64,000 nucleotides of DNA from Spirochaetota bacterium (GTDB taxonomy: Bacteria > Spirochaetota > Spirochaetia > Treponematales > Treponemataceae), in NCBI GenBank assembly GCA_023443865.1, contig JAEZST010000022.1, positions 744,001 to 808,000 of the forward strand. Direction: 5' to 3'. The notes under the pieces are model-generated. The model did no database searches. It saw only the letters and a program-made list of their open reading frames with translations, and was not told where the DNA came from. The position numbers and the translations under genes were made by a program. Shown here piece after piece: positions 7,881 to 16,900 of this stretch (the stretch's first letter is position 1; each line of letters begins with the position of its first letter).

Positions 7881-8225
7881 ATGCAGGACGAAACCATAAT
7901 CACCACGAGTAAAATCGGCCAACGGCTCGACGCTATCGTCAAGAAGGAACAGGTCTCTTACCTCATGTTCGACACCGGGCAAATTCCCATGGTTAGCACC
8001 ATAACCATCGGGCGGTCCTCGGATAACGACGTGGTGATCGACAACAAGCTCGCGAGCCGGCATCACGCGGTGATTCAAAAAATCAAGGACGATTACTATA
8101 TCAAGGATCTCGGCAGTACCAACGGCACCTTCCTCAACGGCGAGACTATCCCCAAGGACAAATACGTGAAGCTGGGCCACCAGGACACGATTTCCATCGG
8201 GAAGACGAACCTGACCATAGGCTGA
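7881..8225 (+). CDS. FHA-domain protein
   Basis: A 114-residue protein whose C-terminal 85 residues are a forkhead-associated (phosphothreonine-binding) domain. The core motif series is present: 'TIGRSSDNDVVID', 'SRHHAVI', 'DLGSTNGTFLNG'. The conserved Arg, Ser and Asn that contact phosphothreonine are all there. It is a cytoplasmic adaptor with no membrane segment. ATG 7881 is preferred because TATAAT lies 6 bases upstream. The stop overlaps the phosphatase start (TGATG), and a Ser/Thr kinase follows, so its ligand is probably a protein phosphorylated by that kinase. Confidence 0.93.
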   Translation: MQDETIITTSKIGQRLDAIVKKEQVSYLMFDTGQIPMVSTITIGRSSDNDVVIDNKLASRHHAVIQKIKDDYYIKDLGSTNGTFLNGETIPKDKYVKLGHQDTISIGKTNLTIG

Positions 8226-8797
8226 TGGGAGCCGCCGGTTCCCTCAAGGAGGCCATAGCCGCCCTGGCCGTTCGGGAATCCCTGCCCGACGGGGCGGAAC
8301 TAACCGCATTGGCCCGTGAAACCGCCGACGTGATTGAATCCCTTCCCGCCCAAAGCCGGCCCCGATCCCGGAGCGGGCAAGCGGGCGGCCTATTCGAGCT
8401 GCCCGCGGACAGGCCGTGCCTGGTGATCCCGGACCTTCATGCCAGAACGGGCTTCCTCGTCGACCTTCTCGGGGGCGCGTGGTGCGGCGAACGCGCCACC
8501 CTGGAAGCCCTCGAAGAAGGCACCCTTTCCCTCCTATTCCTGGGCGACGGTTTCCATTCCGAAAAGAACGGGATAGAGCGCTGGCTTTCGGCGTGGGTGG
8601 ACTACCGCGCGGGCTTTCCCCGGGGTAATGCCATGCGCTCCGAAATGCGTGACGGATTAACCGTCATGGAAATTGTCATGCGCCTCATCCTCGCCTTTCC
8701 CCAATCCGTCGCCTTCCTGAAGGGAAACCACGAAAACGTGCGCAACGAGGAGGGGGAGGGCAACCACCCGTTCCGCAAATACGCCGACGAGGGGTAA
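8225..8797 (+). CDS. PPP-like metallophosphatase, N-terminal fragment ended by in-frame TAA
   Basis: 190 residues, ATG overlapping the FHA stop. The first half of a calcineurin-type metallophosphatase is visible: 'VIPDLHAR' (GDxH-like), 'LFLGDGFHSE' (GDxxxR-like) and 'FLKGNHENV' (GNHE). The frame stops at TAA 8795-8797 just after 'KYADEG'. The next codon in the same frame is ATG, and the continuation (8798-9223) supplies the missing histidine motifs. The two pieces are therefore one gene interrupted by a single nonsense codon, or a naturally split enzyme. Alone, this half lacks the C-terminal metal ligands. Confidence 0.8.
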   Translation: MGAAGSLKEAIAALAVRESLPDGAELTALARETADVIESLPAQSRPRSRSGQAGGLFELPADRPCLVIPDLHARTGFLVDLLGGAWCGERATLEALEEGTLSLLFLGDGFHSEKNGIERWLSAWVDYRAGFPRGNAMRSEMRDGLTVMEIVMRLILAFPQSVAFLKGNHENVRNEEGEGNHPFRKYADEG

Positions 8798-9223
8798 ATG
8801 GTGCTTGATTTTTTCCTTGCCGAATACGGCGAGGAGGCCTTAGGCGCCTGGGCCCGCTTCGAGGGGCTTTTGCCCCTTATGGCACGGGGCGGCCGCTTTA
8901 TCGCCTCCCATGCCGAACCCCGCAGGGCCTATTCGCCCGAGGAAATAATCGGCGCCCGCGGCGATCACGACGTCGTGACGGGCCTCACCTGGACGCGCGA
9001 CGGGGAGAGCGCGGAAGGCAGCGTGAACGGAATGCTTGAATCTTTTTTGCCCGGCGTGGAAGGCGCCTTTTATTTTGGCGGGCATCGCATCGTAAGCTCG
9101 GGTTACGCGCTCCGCGCCGGGGGCCGGTTCGTGCAGCTGCACGACCCGGTGAACCGTTCGGTGGCGTGCGTCGCCGCCGATGCCGCCTTTAATCCCGAGC
9201 GGGACGTGAGGAGCGTGAAATGA
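8798..9223 (+). CDS. PPP-like metallophosphatase, C-terminal fragment
   Basis: 141 residues in the same frame as the upstream fragment, separated only by TAA. It contains 'FIASHAEP' and 'YFGGHRIV', matching the third and fourth histidine-bearing metal motifs of the PPP fold that the first fragment lacks. GAGGGG (8789-8794) ends directly before TAA-ATG and would serve as a ribosome site for re-initiation. It may therefore be made as a separate subunit. The downstream kinase start overlaps its stop (ATGA). Predicted role: dephosphorylation of substrates of the adjacent kinase, if the two halves assemble. Confidence 0.75.
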   Translation: MVLDFFLAEYGEEALGAWARFEGLLPLMARGGRFIASHAEPRRAYSPEEIIGARGDHDVVTGLTWTRDGESAEGSVNGMLESFLPGVEGAFYFGGHRIVSSGYALRAGGRFVQLHDPVNRSVACVAADAAFNPERDVRSVK

Positions 9224-10881
9224 GCGGTACGGTACCGGAAAAGATCGGCAAATACCCGGTGGAATCCCTGGTCGCCAAGGGCGGCATGGGCGCGGTGTAT
9301 AAGGCGTCGCATCCCGAGCTAAAACGCCCGGTGATAATCAAGAAATTGACCATTCGGGGAAACGCGGCGGTGGCGGAACGGTTCACCCGCGAGGCGAGAA
9401 TCCTCCTGGACCTGCACCATCCCCATATCGTGCATCTCTATGACTATTTTCTCGATTCCGGTTCCCGGTACCTGGTGCTCGAATACGTGGACGGCATGTC
9501 CCTGGATCTGCTCCTCCGGCGCAAAAAGCGGTTTTCCGGTCCCATGGCCCTCTTGGTCTTGCTTGAAACCTGCGTGGCGCTCAAATTCGCCCACGATCAC
9601 GGAATCATCCACCGGGACGTTAAACCGGGCAATATCCTCATTTCGCGGAAGGGGACCATAAAGCTGGCCGACTTCGGTATCGCCTCGGACGCCCAGGTTT
9701 CCGGCGAGGAGGGAGAACGCCGCGCGAATTCGACGAGCGACGCGGCGAAGGATCGGGGAGGCGAGTTGACCATGGCCGGCTCGGTTTTGGGCACCCCCGC
9801 CTATATGCCCCCCGAGCAGTTCGCGGACTCGCGCTCCGTGGACGCACGGGCGGATATTTACGCCGCGGGGGTCATGCTCTACGAGATGGTTACCGGGCAG
9901 AAGCCCTTCCCCGGGGGAAACACGCCCGAAAACCGCGAGGCGATCCGCCGGGGAAAGTACCCGAAGGTACGCTCCCTCGTTCCCGAGGTTCCGCCCATCG
10001 TTGCGCGATTGATAAAGAAGATGATGCAGGCGAACCCCAAAAAGCGGTACGCCGACCTCGCGCCGGTAATCCGTACCGTTACCGCCTACTTAAAACGCTA
10101 TCCCGTCCGCGATATCCGCTTCGCCATGGTGCAGAATATGCTTACCTCCAAGGTAGAGGAGCCGGAATTCCTTCCGGCCCGGCGCCCCTTCCTCGCCGTG
10201 CTGGTCGGCTTGGTCGCGGCCCTGACCCTCGGCGCGGCGTCCCTGTTCGCCTGGAACGGCGGTTACGTGCATCGGTTCCTGCTCCGGCCCTGGTTCGCCC
10301 CGGTTAACGTTACGGTAAACTTGCCGGCGGAGGTCGCCGATTCCGTATACGGCTCGGCGGACCTCCAGTTTCGCGCCTTTTTCTTTCGTGACGACGGGAA
10401 GGAAATACCGGAAGTGGGGGGAACGCGGAGGCTTTTAAAACCCGCGGAAACGGCTCGCTTCGATGACGGCAAAGGCGTATCGAGCGTCCTAAGGGGTAAG
10501 GCCGTTTGGCTGCGCCCGGGCGTTTACCGTCTGAAACTCGTGGCCGGTCCGCGTATTTGGTGGGAGTCCTTTCGCCTCGATTCAAGGGCTCTCGAGATCA
10601 GTCCCCGGTTCGGCCTTTCCGCGACTCGCCCCCTTTCGGTGACAACCGCCGCCTTTGACGCCGTCTCAGGAACGGACCTTTCGGGAAGCTCGAAGTTCTT
10701 CGTACTCTCGGGCGGTTCATGGGTTCCCATGGAGCGGGTAAGTCCCCAGACGTTGAGGACGGGAGCGGTCCAACGGTTTCGGGTAACTCACCCGGGGTAC
10801 CGGAGCGTCGAGTGGTCCCTGAAGATCGGATTGTATCAAGACGAGTTGAGCCTCAATGCCGCGCTAGAACGCGAGCGGTGA
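9220..10881 (+). CDS. Membrane Ser/Thr protein kinase (Hanks/PknB type)
   Basis: 553 residues. The kinase domain spans about residues 7-290: glycine loop 'VAKGGMGAVYKA', catalytic loop 'HRDVKPGNIL' (near 131), 'LADFGIA' (near 150) and 'GTPAYMPPEQF'. A Ser/Thr-rich insertion of about 25 residues lies in the activation segment and could be autophosphorylated. One membrane helix is predicted at about 323-345 ('FLAVLVGLVAALTLGAASLF'). The remaining 200 residues would be periplasmic and contain no PASTA repeat or other domain I recognise. It is the last gene of the FHA-phosphatase-kinase unit. Confidence 0.93.
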   Translation: MSGTVPEKIGKYPVESLVAKGGMGAVYKASHPELKRPVIIKKLTIRGNAAVAERFTREARILLDLHHPHIVHLYDYFLDSGSRYLVLEYVDGMSLDLLLRRKKRFSGPMALLVLLETCVALKFAHDHGIIHRDVKPGNILISRKGTIKLADFGIASDAQVSGEEGERRANSTSDAAKDRGGELTMAGSVLGTPAYMPPEQFADSRSVDARADIYAAGVMLYEMVTGQKPFPGGNTPENREAIRRGKYPKVRSLVPEVPPIVARLIKKMMQANPKKRYADLAPVIRTVTAYLKRYPVRDIRFAMVQNMLTSKVEEPEFLPARRPFLAVLVGLVAALTLGAASLFAWNGGYVHRFLLRPWFAPVNVTVNLPAEVADSVYGSADLQFRAFFFRDDGKEIPEVGGTRRLLKPAETARFDDGKGVSSVLRGKAVWLRPGVYRLKLVAGPRIWWESFRLDSRALEISPRFGLSATRPLSVTTAAFDAVSGTDLSGSSKFFVLSGGSWVPMERVSPQTLRTGAVQRFRVTHPGYRSVEWSLKIGLYQDELSLNAALERER

Positions 10882-11093
10882 AGATTTGGCATTCCTTTTT
10901 TCCCGCAAAAAAAAAGTGTCAAAATTTCATAAAGGTGTGATAATATCGGTTTATATCCAATAACTCCAGTATTTTACCGGGTAGCTTTCGTATTTTTGTT
11001 GACCGTTCCATAAATCAGGACTGATAATATTCTCCAGTAGGTACAACCACTGTACAAACCAAGAGATCCAACGAAGGTTGGAAAGGGGAGAAA
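10882..11093 (+). promoter_or_regulatory. Promoter/leader region of the chitinase gene
   Basis: A strong promoter is seen at 10999-11028: TTGACC, 18-base spacer, GATAAT preceded by T. A second similar -10 (GATAAT, 10939-10944, with TG upstream) lies 84 bases before, and both share TGATAATAT. The leader holds a direct repeat GTACAA-N5-GTACAA (11041-11057) and a 6-bp hairpin with a GAAG loop (11067-11082). That hairpin directly abuts the Shine-Dalgarno AAGGGGAG at 11083-11090. The region is AT-rich compared with its surroundings. Confidence 0.6.
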
Positions 11094-13823
11094 ATGGTGA
11101 AATGGTTAGATAGCGTGAAGGGCATCGGTGTGCGTTCAGCGACCGCGTTTGGCGTAATGATCGCGGTTGCCCTTACCGCAGCGGGTTTCGTATCCTGTAC
11201 CGCCGGATTAGACGCCGCGGATACGGTGCGTTCGGAACTGAGCGGTTCGGAAAGTCGAGCCGTGTCGGCGACTTCGGGAAAACGCGTGGTCGGCTATTTT
11301 TGCGAATGGGGTATATACGCGGCCCACGATCAGTACTACGTGACTTCAATACCGTTCGACAAGCTGACCCACATCAATTATGCCTTCGTCGGCCTCAACC
11401 CGTCCACCCTGGCGGTGGAAATTTACGACCCCTGGGCAACCCTCGAAATAGTGTACCCCGGCGAGGCCTGGGACACCCCCTATAAGGGCAACCTCGGCAT
11501 GCTCCAAAAAATGAAGCTCCAATACCCGAACGTGAAAGTGCTTATTTCCGTGGGCGGCTGGACCAAGAGTCACGGCTTCCACGCGGCCGCGGCCACCGCC
11601 TCGAGCCGCGCGACCGCAGCCGCCAATCTGGTGGCCTTCATGAAGCAGTACGGGCTTGACGGGGTCGACATCGACTGGGAATACCCCGGCGTGGACCGCC
11701 CCGCGGACACGAACGATCCTTACGACAAGGGCTCTCCCGGCGGGAGCGAGGACACCGTCAATTTCAACCTCTTCCTGAAGGCTATCCGCGATAAGCTCGA
11801 CGAGCAAGGAGCCGCGGACGGCAGGCATTACGAGCTTACCGCCGCGGTCGGCGTGGGTTACGACAAGATCGCCGTTACCCAGCCCGGCGTGTACACCCAG
11901 TATTTGGACGCCGTCAATCTCATGACCTACGATATGCATGGCGGTTTCGAGACGGTGATCGGCCACCAGGCCCCGCTCTACGCCAATCCCTACGATACCC
12001 ATGATCAATTGGTGAACGAGCGGTACAACGTGGATTGGGCCGTCAACGAATTCCTCCGTCAGGGCGTGAGCCCTTCCAAGATCGTGCTCGGGGTACCCTT
12101 CTACAGCCGCGGCTGGAACGACGTTTCCGGCGGCTGGGACGCGGACGGGAACGGTACCCCCGACGGGATGTTCGGAACCGGTTCGGGCTCGCTCGCGGGC
12201 AAGTGGGGCGTGGGAGGCCAAAGCCCGTACTTTACGGTAAAGCAGCTCGCGACCCAATCGGGCTGGGAAAAGTTCCGCGACCCCTATTCAAAGGTGCCCT
12301 GGCTGTATAACCGCGCCGCGAAAGAGCTCTATACCTTCGACGATGCCGTCTCGATCGGCGCAAAGATGGACTATGCCCTCGCGAAGGGCCTGGGCGGCGC
12401 CATGTACTGGGAGCTCGACGGAGACGATTGGAAAAACGGCTACGATCTCGTGAACGTCATCGCCGACAAGATGCTGACCAACGTTCCCGCCGATACGAAC
12501 GCGCCTTCCGTGCCGGGAAATCTCGCCGTGCCCTCCGTCACCCAATCTTCGGTAAACCTCGCCTGGAGCGCCAGTACCGATAACGTCGGCGTTGCGGGCT
12601 ATACGGTCGCCTGGTCGGCTTCCGGACAGACCGGCGGCAGCAAAACGGTCACCGGTACCGCGACGGCCGTTACCGGCCTTGCCGCGTCCGCGACCTATAC
12701 CTTCTCCGTGACCGCTTACGACGCCGCGGGCAACCGGAGCGCGGCGGCCTCGGTTTCGGCGAAAACCTCCGCCCCGGTGACCGATACCCAGGCGCCCGCG
12801 GCGCCCGCGGGGCTTGCCCTCGTTTCGGCGACCCATGACGGCCTTTCCGTTTCTTGGAACGCGAGTACGGACAATATCGGCGTCGCCGGTTACGAGGTGC
12901 TCGTCGACGGTTCCGTCAAGGCCTCGGCGAACGATACCTCCGCGACGCTTTCGGGCCTTGCGGCGGCGACCGCCTATTCGGTATCGGTCCGGGCTTTCGA
13001 CGCCGCGGGTAACCGGAGCGCGGCAAGCGCGGCCGTTTCAATGGCCACGAAGCCGGTCGAGGAAAACGGTCCCGCGACCGGCGTTCCCGGCACGCCCTCG
13101 CTCCAACAATCGACCTGGAACGGGGAAGCCTCTTTCAGCCTCAAGATGGATATGTGGTGGGGCAATAACGGCACCCGCCTCGAACTCCTCGAAAACGGCG
13201 TCGTGGTGCACGCGCAAACCCTTATCGACAAGAGCCCTGCCGCCCAGAGCGTGACCGTCGCCATGGTGAATAAGGCGAACGGCACCTACCGGTACGTCGC
13301 GCGCCTCACCAACCGCTTCGGCTCCGCGACTTCTAACGCGCTTTCCTACACGGTGACCAAGGGAACTGGCGGAAATACCGGCGATACCCAGGCCCCCACG
13401 GCCCCGGCAAACGCCGCCGTTTCGAACGTAACCGCCTCCGGGGCAACCGTTTCCTGGAACGCTTCCTCCGACGACGTGGGCGTAACCGTCTACGACGTGA
13501 GCTGGACCGGCCCGTCGGGTTCGGGAACCGTTTTCGTGACGGGGACGAGCTGCGCCCTTTCGGGACTCGCGGCCTCAACGGCCTACGCCGTGACCGTCAA
13601 GGCGAAAGACGCTGCCGGGAACGAGAGCGCCGCGGCGAGCGTATCCCTAACGACCGCGTCCGACGGCGGGAACGCGGGAACCGGGTGGGTTCTGAACGGG
13701 AGCTATACGGCGGGGCAAACCGTGACCTACCTCGGATCCCCGTATAAGTGCCTCGTCACCCACGTGGCCTATTCGGAAACCTGGAATCCCCAGGCGGCTC
13801 CCACCCTCTGGCAGGCGTTATAG
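11094..13823 (+). CDS. Chitinase, GH18 lipoprotein with FN3 modules and C-terminal chitin-binding module
   Basis: 909 residues. An N-terminal signal with lipobox-like 'AAGFVSC' suggests a lipoprotein at the cell surface or periplasm. The GH18 barrel spans about 62-465. Its active-site motif DGVDIDWE carries D192, D194 and the acid/base E196, all intact. 'VLGVPFYSRGW' and 'GGAMYWELDGD' are further GH18 landmarks. Fibronectin type III modules follow at about 470-560 and 565-655, then a linker/beta region and another FN3 near 760-855. A CBM5/12-type chitin-binding module with conserved Trp/Tyr occupies 865-909. It hydrolyses chitin beta-1,4 bonds. A strong SD is present. An intrinsic terminator lies just downstream. 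Confidence 0.94.
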   Translation: MVKWLDSVKGIGVRSATAFGVMIAVALTAAGFVSCTAGLDAADTVRSELSGSESRAVSATSGKRVVGYFCEWGIYAAHDQYYVTSIPFDKLTHINYAFVGLNPSTLAVEIYDPWATLEIVYPGEAWDTPYKGNLGMLQKMKLQYPNVKVLISVGGWTKSHGFHAAAATASSRATAAANLVAFMKQYGLDGVDIDWEYPGVDRPADTNDPYDKGSPGGSEDTVNFNLFLKAIRDKLDEQGAADGRHYELTAAVGVGYDKIAVTQPGVYTQYLDAVNLMTYDMHGGFETVIGHQAPLYANPYDTHDQLVNERYNVDWAVNEFLRQGVSPSKIVLGVPFYSRGWNDVSGGWDADGNGTPDGMFGTGSGSLAGKWGVGGQSPYFTVKQLATQSGWEKFRDPYSKVPWLYNRAAKELYTFDDAVSIGAKMDYALAKGLGGAMYWELDGDDWKNGYDLVNVIADKMLTNVPADTNAPSVPGNLAVPSVTQSSVNLAWSASTDNVGVAGYTVAWSASGQTGGSKTVTGTATAVTGLAASATYTFSVTAYDAAGNRSAAASVSAKTSAPVTDTQAPAAPAGLALVSATHDGLSVSWNASTDNIGVAGYEVLVDGSVKASANDTSATLSGLAAATAYSVSVRAFDAAGNRSAASAAVSMATKPVEENGPATGVPGTPSLQQSTWNGEASFSLKMDMWWGNNGTRLELLENGVVVHAQTLIDKSPAAQSVTVAMVNKANGTYRYVARLTNRFGSATSNALSYTVTKGTGGNTGDTQAPTAPANAAVSNVTASGATVSWNASSDDVGVTVYDVSWTGPSGSGTVFVTGTSCALSGLAASTAYAVTVKAKDAAGNESAAASVSLTTASDGGNAGTGWVLNGSYTAGQTVTYLGSPYKCLVTHVAYSETWNPQAAPTLWQAL

Positions 13824-13838
13824 GGCAGGCGTTATAGG
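13811..13838 (+). repeat. 14-bp tandem repeat over the chitinase stop codon
   Basis: GCAGGCGTTATAGG occurs twice in direct tandem (13811-13824 and 13825-13838). The first copy contains the last codons and the TAG stop (13821-13823); the second is non-coding. It is a second example in this window of tandem duplication across a stop codon. Confidence 0.9.
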
Positions 13839-13848
13839 GCGATGAGCG

Positions 13849-13876
13849 AAGGCGAACCCGAAAGGTTCGCCTTTTT
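13849..13876 (+). terminator. Rho-independent terminator after the first chitinase
   Basis: A perfect stem AGGCGAACC / GGTTCGCCT with loop CGAAA (13850-13872), extended by one A-T pair, is followed by a run of T. The T run merges into TATACT (13876-13881), a likely -10 for the next chitinase. Confidence 0.9.
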
Positions 13877-13901
13877 ATACTGATCATAAGGAATGGAAAC
13901 G

Positions 13902-16900
13902 ATGATAAAACAAAACGGAAAGGGATTCCGAGCGCGAGCCGCCGGGATTCTTCTCGCCTTGGCGGGATTTGCGGCCCTCGTCGGCGCCGTATCCTGCGTG
14001 AATCCCCTGGATGCGCCCGCCGCGGGCGAATCGGCGAGCGCGCGAGCGATCGCCTCCGCGTGGACGCCGGGCGCCTATTACGCGATCGGCAGTACGGTCA
14101 GCTACGGAGGAAGCCTCTGGACCTGCCGCCTCGCGCACGCCGCCCTGGTCGGTTGGGAGCCCCCTGCCGTACCGGCCCTCTGGCTTCAGGGCGGCACCGC
14201 CGATCCCGTCGCCCCCGCCGTGCCCGAAAACCTCTCGGCCAGGAACGCGAGCTCGACCTCCCTTTCGGTAAGCTGGTCCGCGGTCACGGGCGCAACCTCG
14301 TACGACCTTGAGACCGACGGCTCCGTCGTGCCGCTCTCGGCGACCCAATACGCGCATTCGGGACTCGCTCCCCGTTCGACGCATACCTACCGGGTCCGGG
14401 CGAAAAATTCGGTCGGCGCGAGCGCCTGGAGCGCCGCGGTCACGGCGACGGTCGCCGAACCGGTGAACGCGAGCCTGCCGAAGCATATCCTCACCGGCTA
14501 CTGGCACAACTTCAATAACGGCGCGGCACTGCTCCGAATCGCCGACGTGCCCGTACAGTACAACCTCATCTGCGTTTCCTTCGCCGACGCCACGGCCACT
14601 CCCGGCGCGGTTTCCTTCACGCTCGACCCGGCCCTCGGCTTTTCGAAATCGACCTTCATCGCGGATATCGCCGCGGCAAAGGCCCGCGGCCAGCATGTCA
14701 TCGTTTCCGTCGGCGGCCAGAACGGCTCAATCCGCGTCGCGGACCCCTCGAGCGCCGACAATTTCGCCAATAGCGTTATCGCCCTCATGAACGAGTACGG
14801 ATTCGAGGGCGTGGATATCGACCTTGAAAACGGCGTGAACGCGACCTACATGGCCCAGGCCTTACGGAAACTGCCGGCGGGTTCCATCATCACCATGGCT
14901 CCCGAAACGATCGGCATGCAATCGACGGCCGCCGAGTACTTCAAGCTCGCCCTCAACATCGCGGACATCCTGACCGTCTGCAACATGCAGTACTACAATT
15001 CGGGCAGCATGCTCGGCCTGGACGGAAAGGTATATTCCCAGGGCGGCGTCGATTTCCTCACCGCCCTCGCGGCAATTCAGCTCGAAAACGGCCTCCGGCC
15101 AGACCAGGTCGGTCTCGGCCTTCCCGCCTCGAGCCGGGGCGCGTCCTCGGGCTACGTGGACCCTTCCGTTATAATCAAGGCCCTCGACACGCTCGCCTAC
15201 GGGACGAAAAACGGCGGCTACGTCCCGCCGCGAACGTATCCGGATATCCGCGGCGTGATGACCTGGTCGATCAACTGGGACGCGTCGAACGGCTGGGCCT
15301 TCGCGAACGCGATCGGCGCGAAACTCGCCGAAATGAACGGAGGCGAAAATCCCGGCGATAATCCCGGCGATAATCCCGGCGATACGCAGGCCCCCTCGCT
15401 TCCTTCCGCGCTCTCCGCGACCGCGGTCACAGACAGCTCCGTGACCCTGAGCTGGAACGCGAGTTCCGACGATGCGGGCGTTACCGGCTACGACGTGTCC
15501 TGGACGGGGAGCGCGGGCTCGGGGAGCCTTTCCGTCGCGCTTCCCTCCGCGGTCGTTTCGGGCCTCGCGGCGAACGCGACCTATACCTTTTCCGTGAAAG
15601 CCCGCGACGCGGCCGGCAACGTAAGCGCCGCGGTTACCGTGAGCGCGAAAACCTCCCCGGCCGATACGACGGGTGCCGCGTGGAAGGCGGGCGCCTACTA
15701 CAAGGCCGGCGACGCGGTAACCTATTCGGGGAAAAACTGGACTTGCAGGCAAAACCATACCGCCATCGAGGGCTGGGAACCGACGAACGTGCCCGCGCTC
15801 TGGCTTGAAGGCGGCATCGCGTCGGGCGGCACGGGCGACACGGGCGACTCGGGCGACTCGGGCGACACCGGTACCCAGGTGCCCGGCGTACCCGAGAACC
15901 TTACCGCAGTCGCGACGGGGGCCTCCTCCGTCGCGGTGAGCTGGTCGGCGGTGACGGGCGCGGCTTCCTATACCGTCGACGCCGACGGCACGCAGGTTTC
16001 CGTGAACGGAACGTCCTGGACCCATGCCTCCCTCGGCGCCGGAAGCGCCCACGCGTACCGGGTACGCGCGGTCAATCCCGCGGGCTCGGGTCCGTGGTCC
16101 GCCGCCGCGTACGCGACCACCAAAACCGAAACGGGAACCGGCAACGTCTCCCTGCCGAAACGCGTCATGAGCGGCTACTGGCATACTTGGGGCGGCGGCG
16201 CCTCGGGCGGGGTGCCCTTCGTGAGGCTCCGCGACGTGGACTCCCGCTGGGACGTGATCAATATCTCCTTCGCCGAACCGGTGACTCCCGGATCGGGGAA
16301 CGGCGCCATGAAGTTCGCGGTATCGGGACTGAGCGACGCGTACTCGCTCGCAGATTTCAAGGCAGACATCAAAACGCTCCAGGGCCGCGGCAAGAAGATC
16401 GTTCTGTCCATCGGCGGGTACGAGGGTTACTTCTCCCTCGATTCCGCCGCCGCGGTCGCGGCCTTCGTATCGAACGTCCAGGGCTTTATCGACGAATACG
16501 GCTTTGACGGAATCGATATCGACCTGGAGCAGAGCTCAGTCCCGCTCATGAGCGGCGCGGATCCAGATTTCCGGAACCCCGTCTCGCCCAAGGTCGTCAA
16601 CATGATCGCCGCGATCAGGCGAATTTGCGACGCGAACGGAAGCGACTTTATCCTCTCTTGGGCGCCCGAAACCTTTTACCTTCAGCTCGGCCACCAATTC
16701 TACGCGGGACTCAATCCGTACGTCGACGCCCGCGCGGGATGCTATATCCCGATGATTCACGCGCTCCGGGACAAGACTACCTACGTCCAGGCCCAGCTCT
16801 ATAATTCCGGCGTAATCCAGGGGAACGACGGGCAGACTTGGTCCATGGGGACGGCCGACGCGATCGTCGCCATGTGCCGCATGCTCCTTGACGGCTTCAC

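Noticed and set aside
8795..8797. Recoded stop (selenocysteine or pyrrolysine) in the phosphatase
   Set aside because: The codon is TAA, which is not used for either amino acid, and an ATG with a ribosome site follows directly.
15835..15873. GDT/GDS tandem codons as a mobile or phase-variable repeat
   Set aside because: In-frame linker between domains, too short and imperfect to be a clear phase-variation tract.
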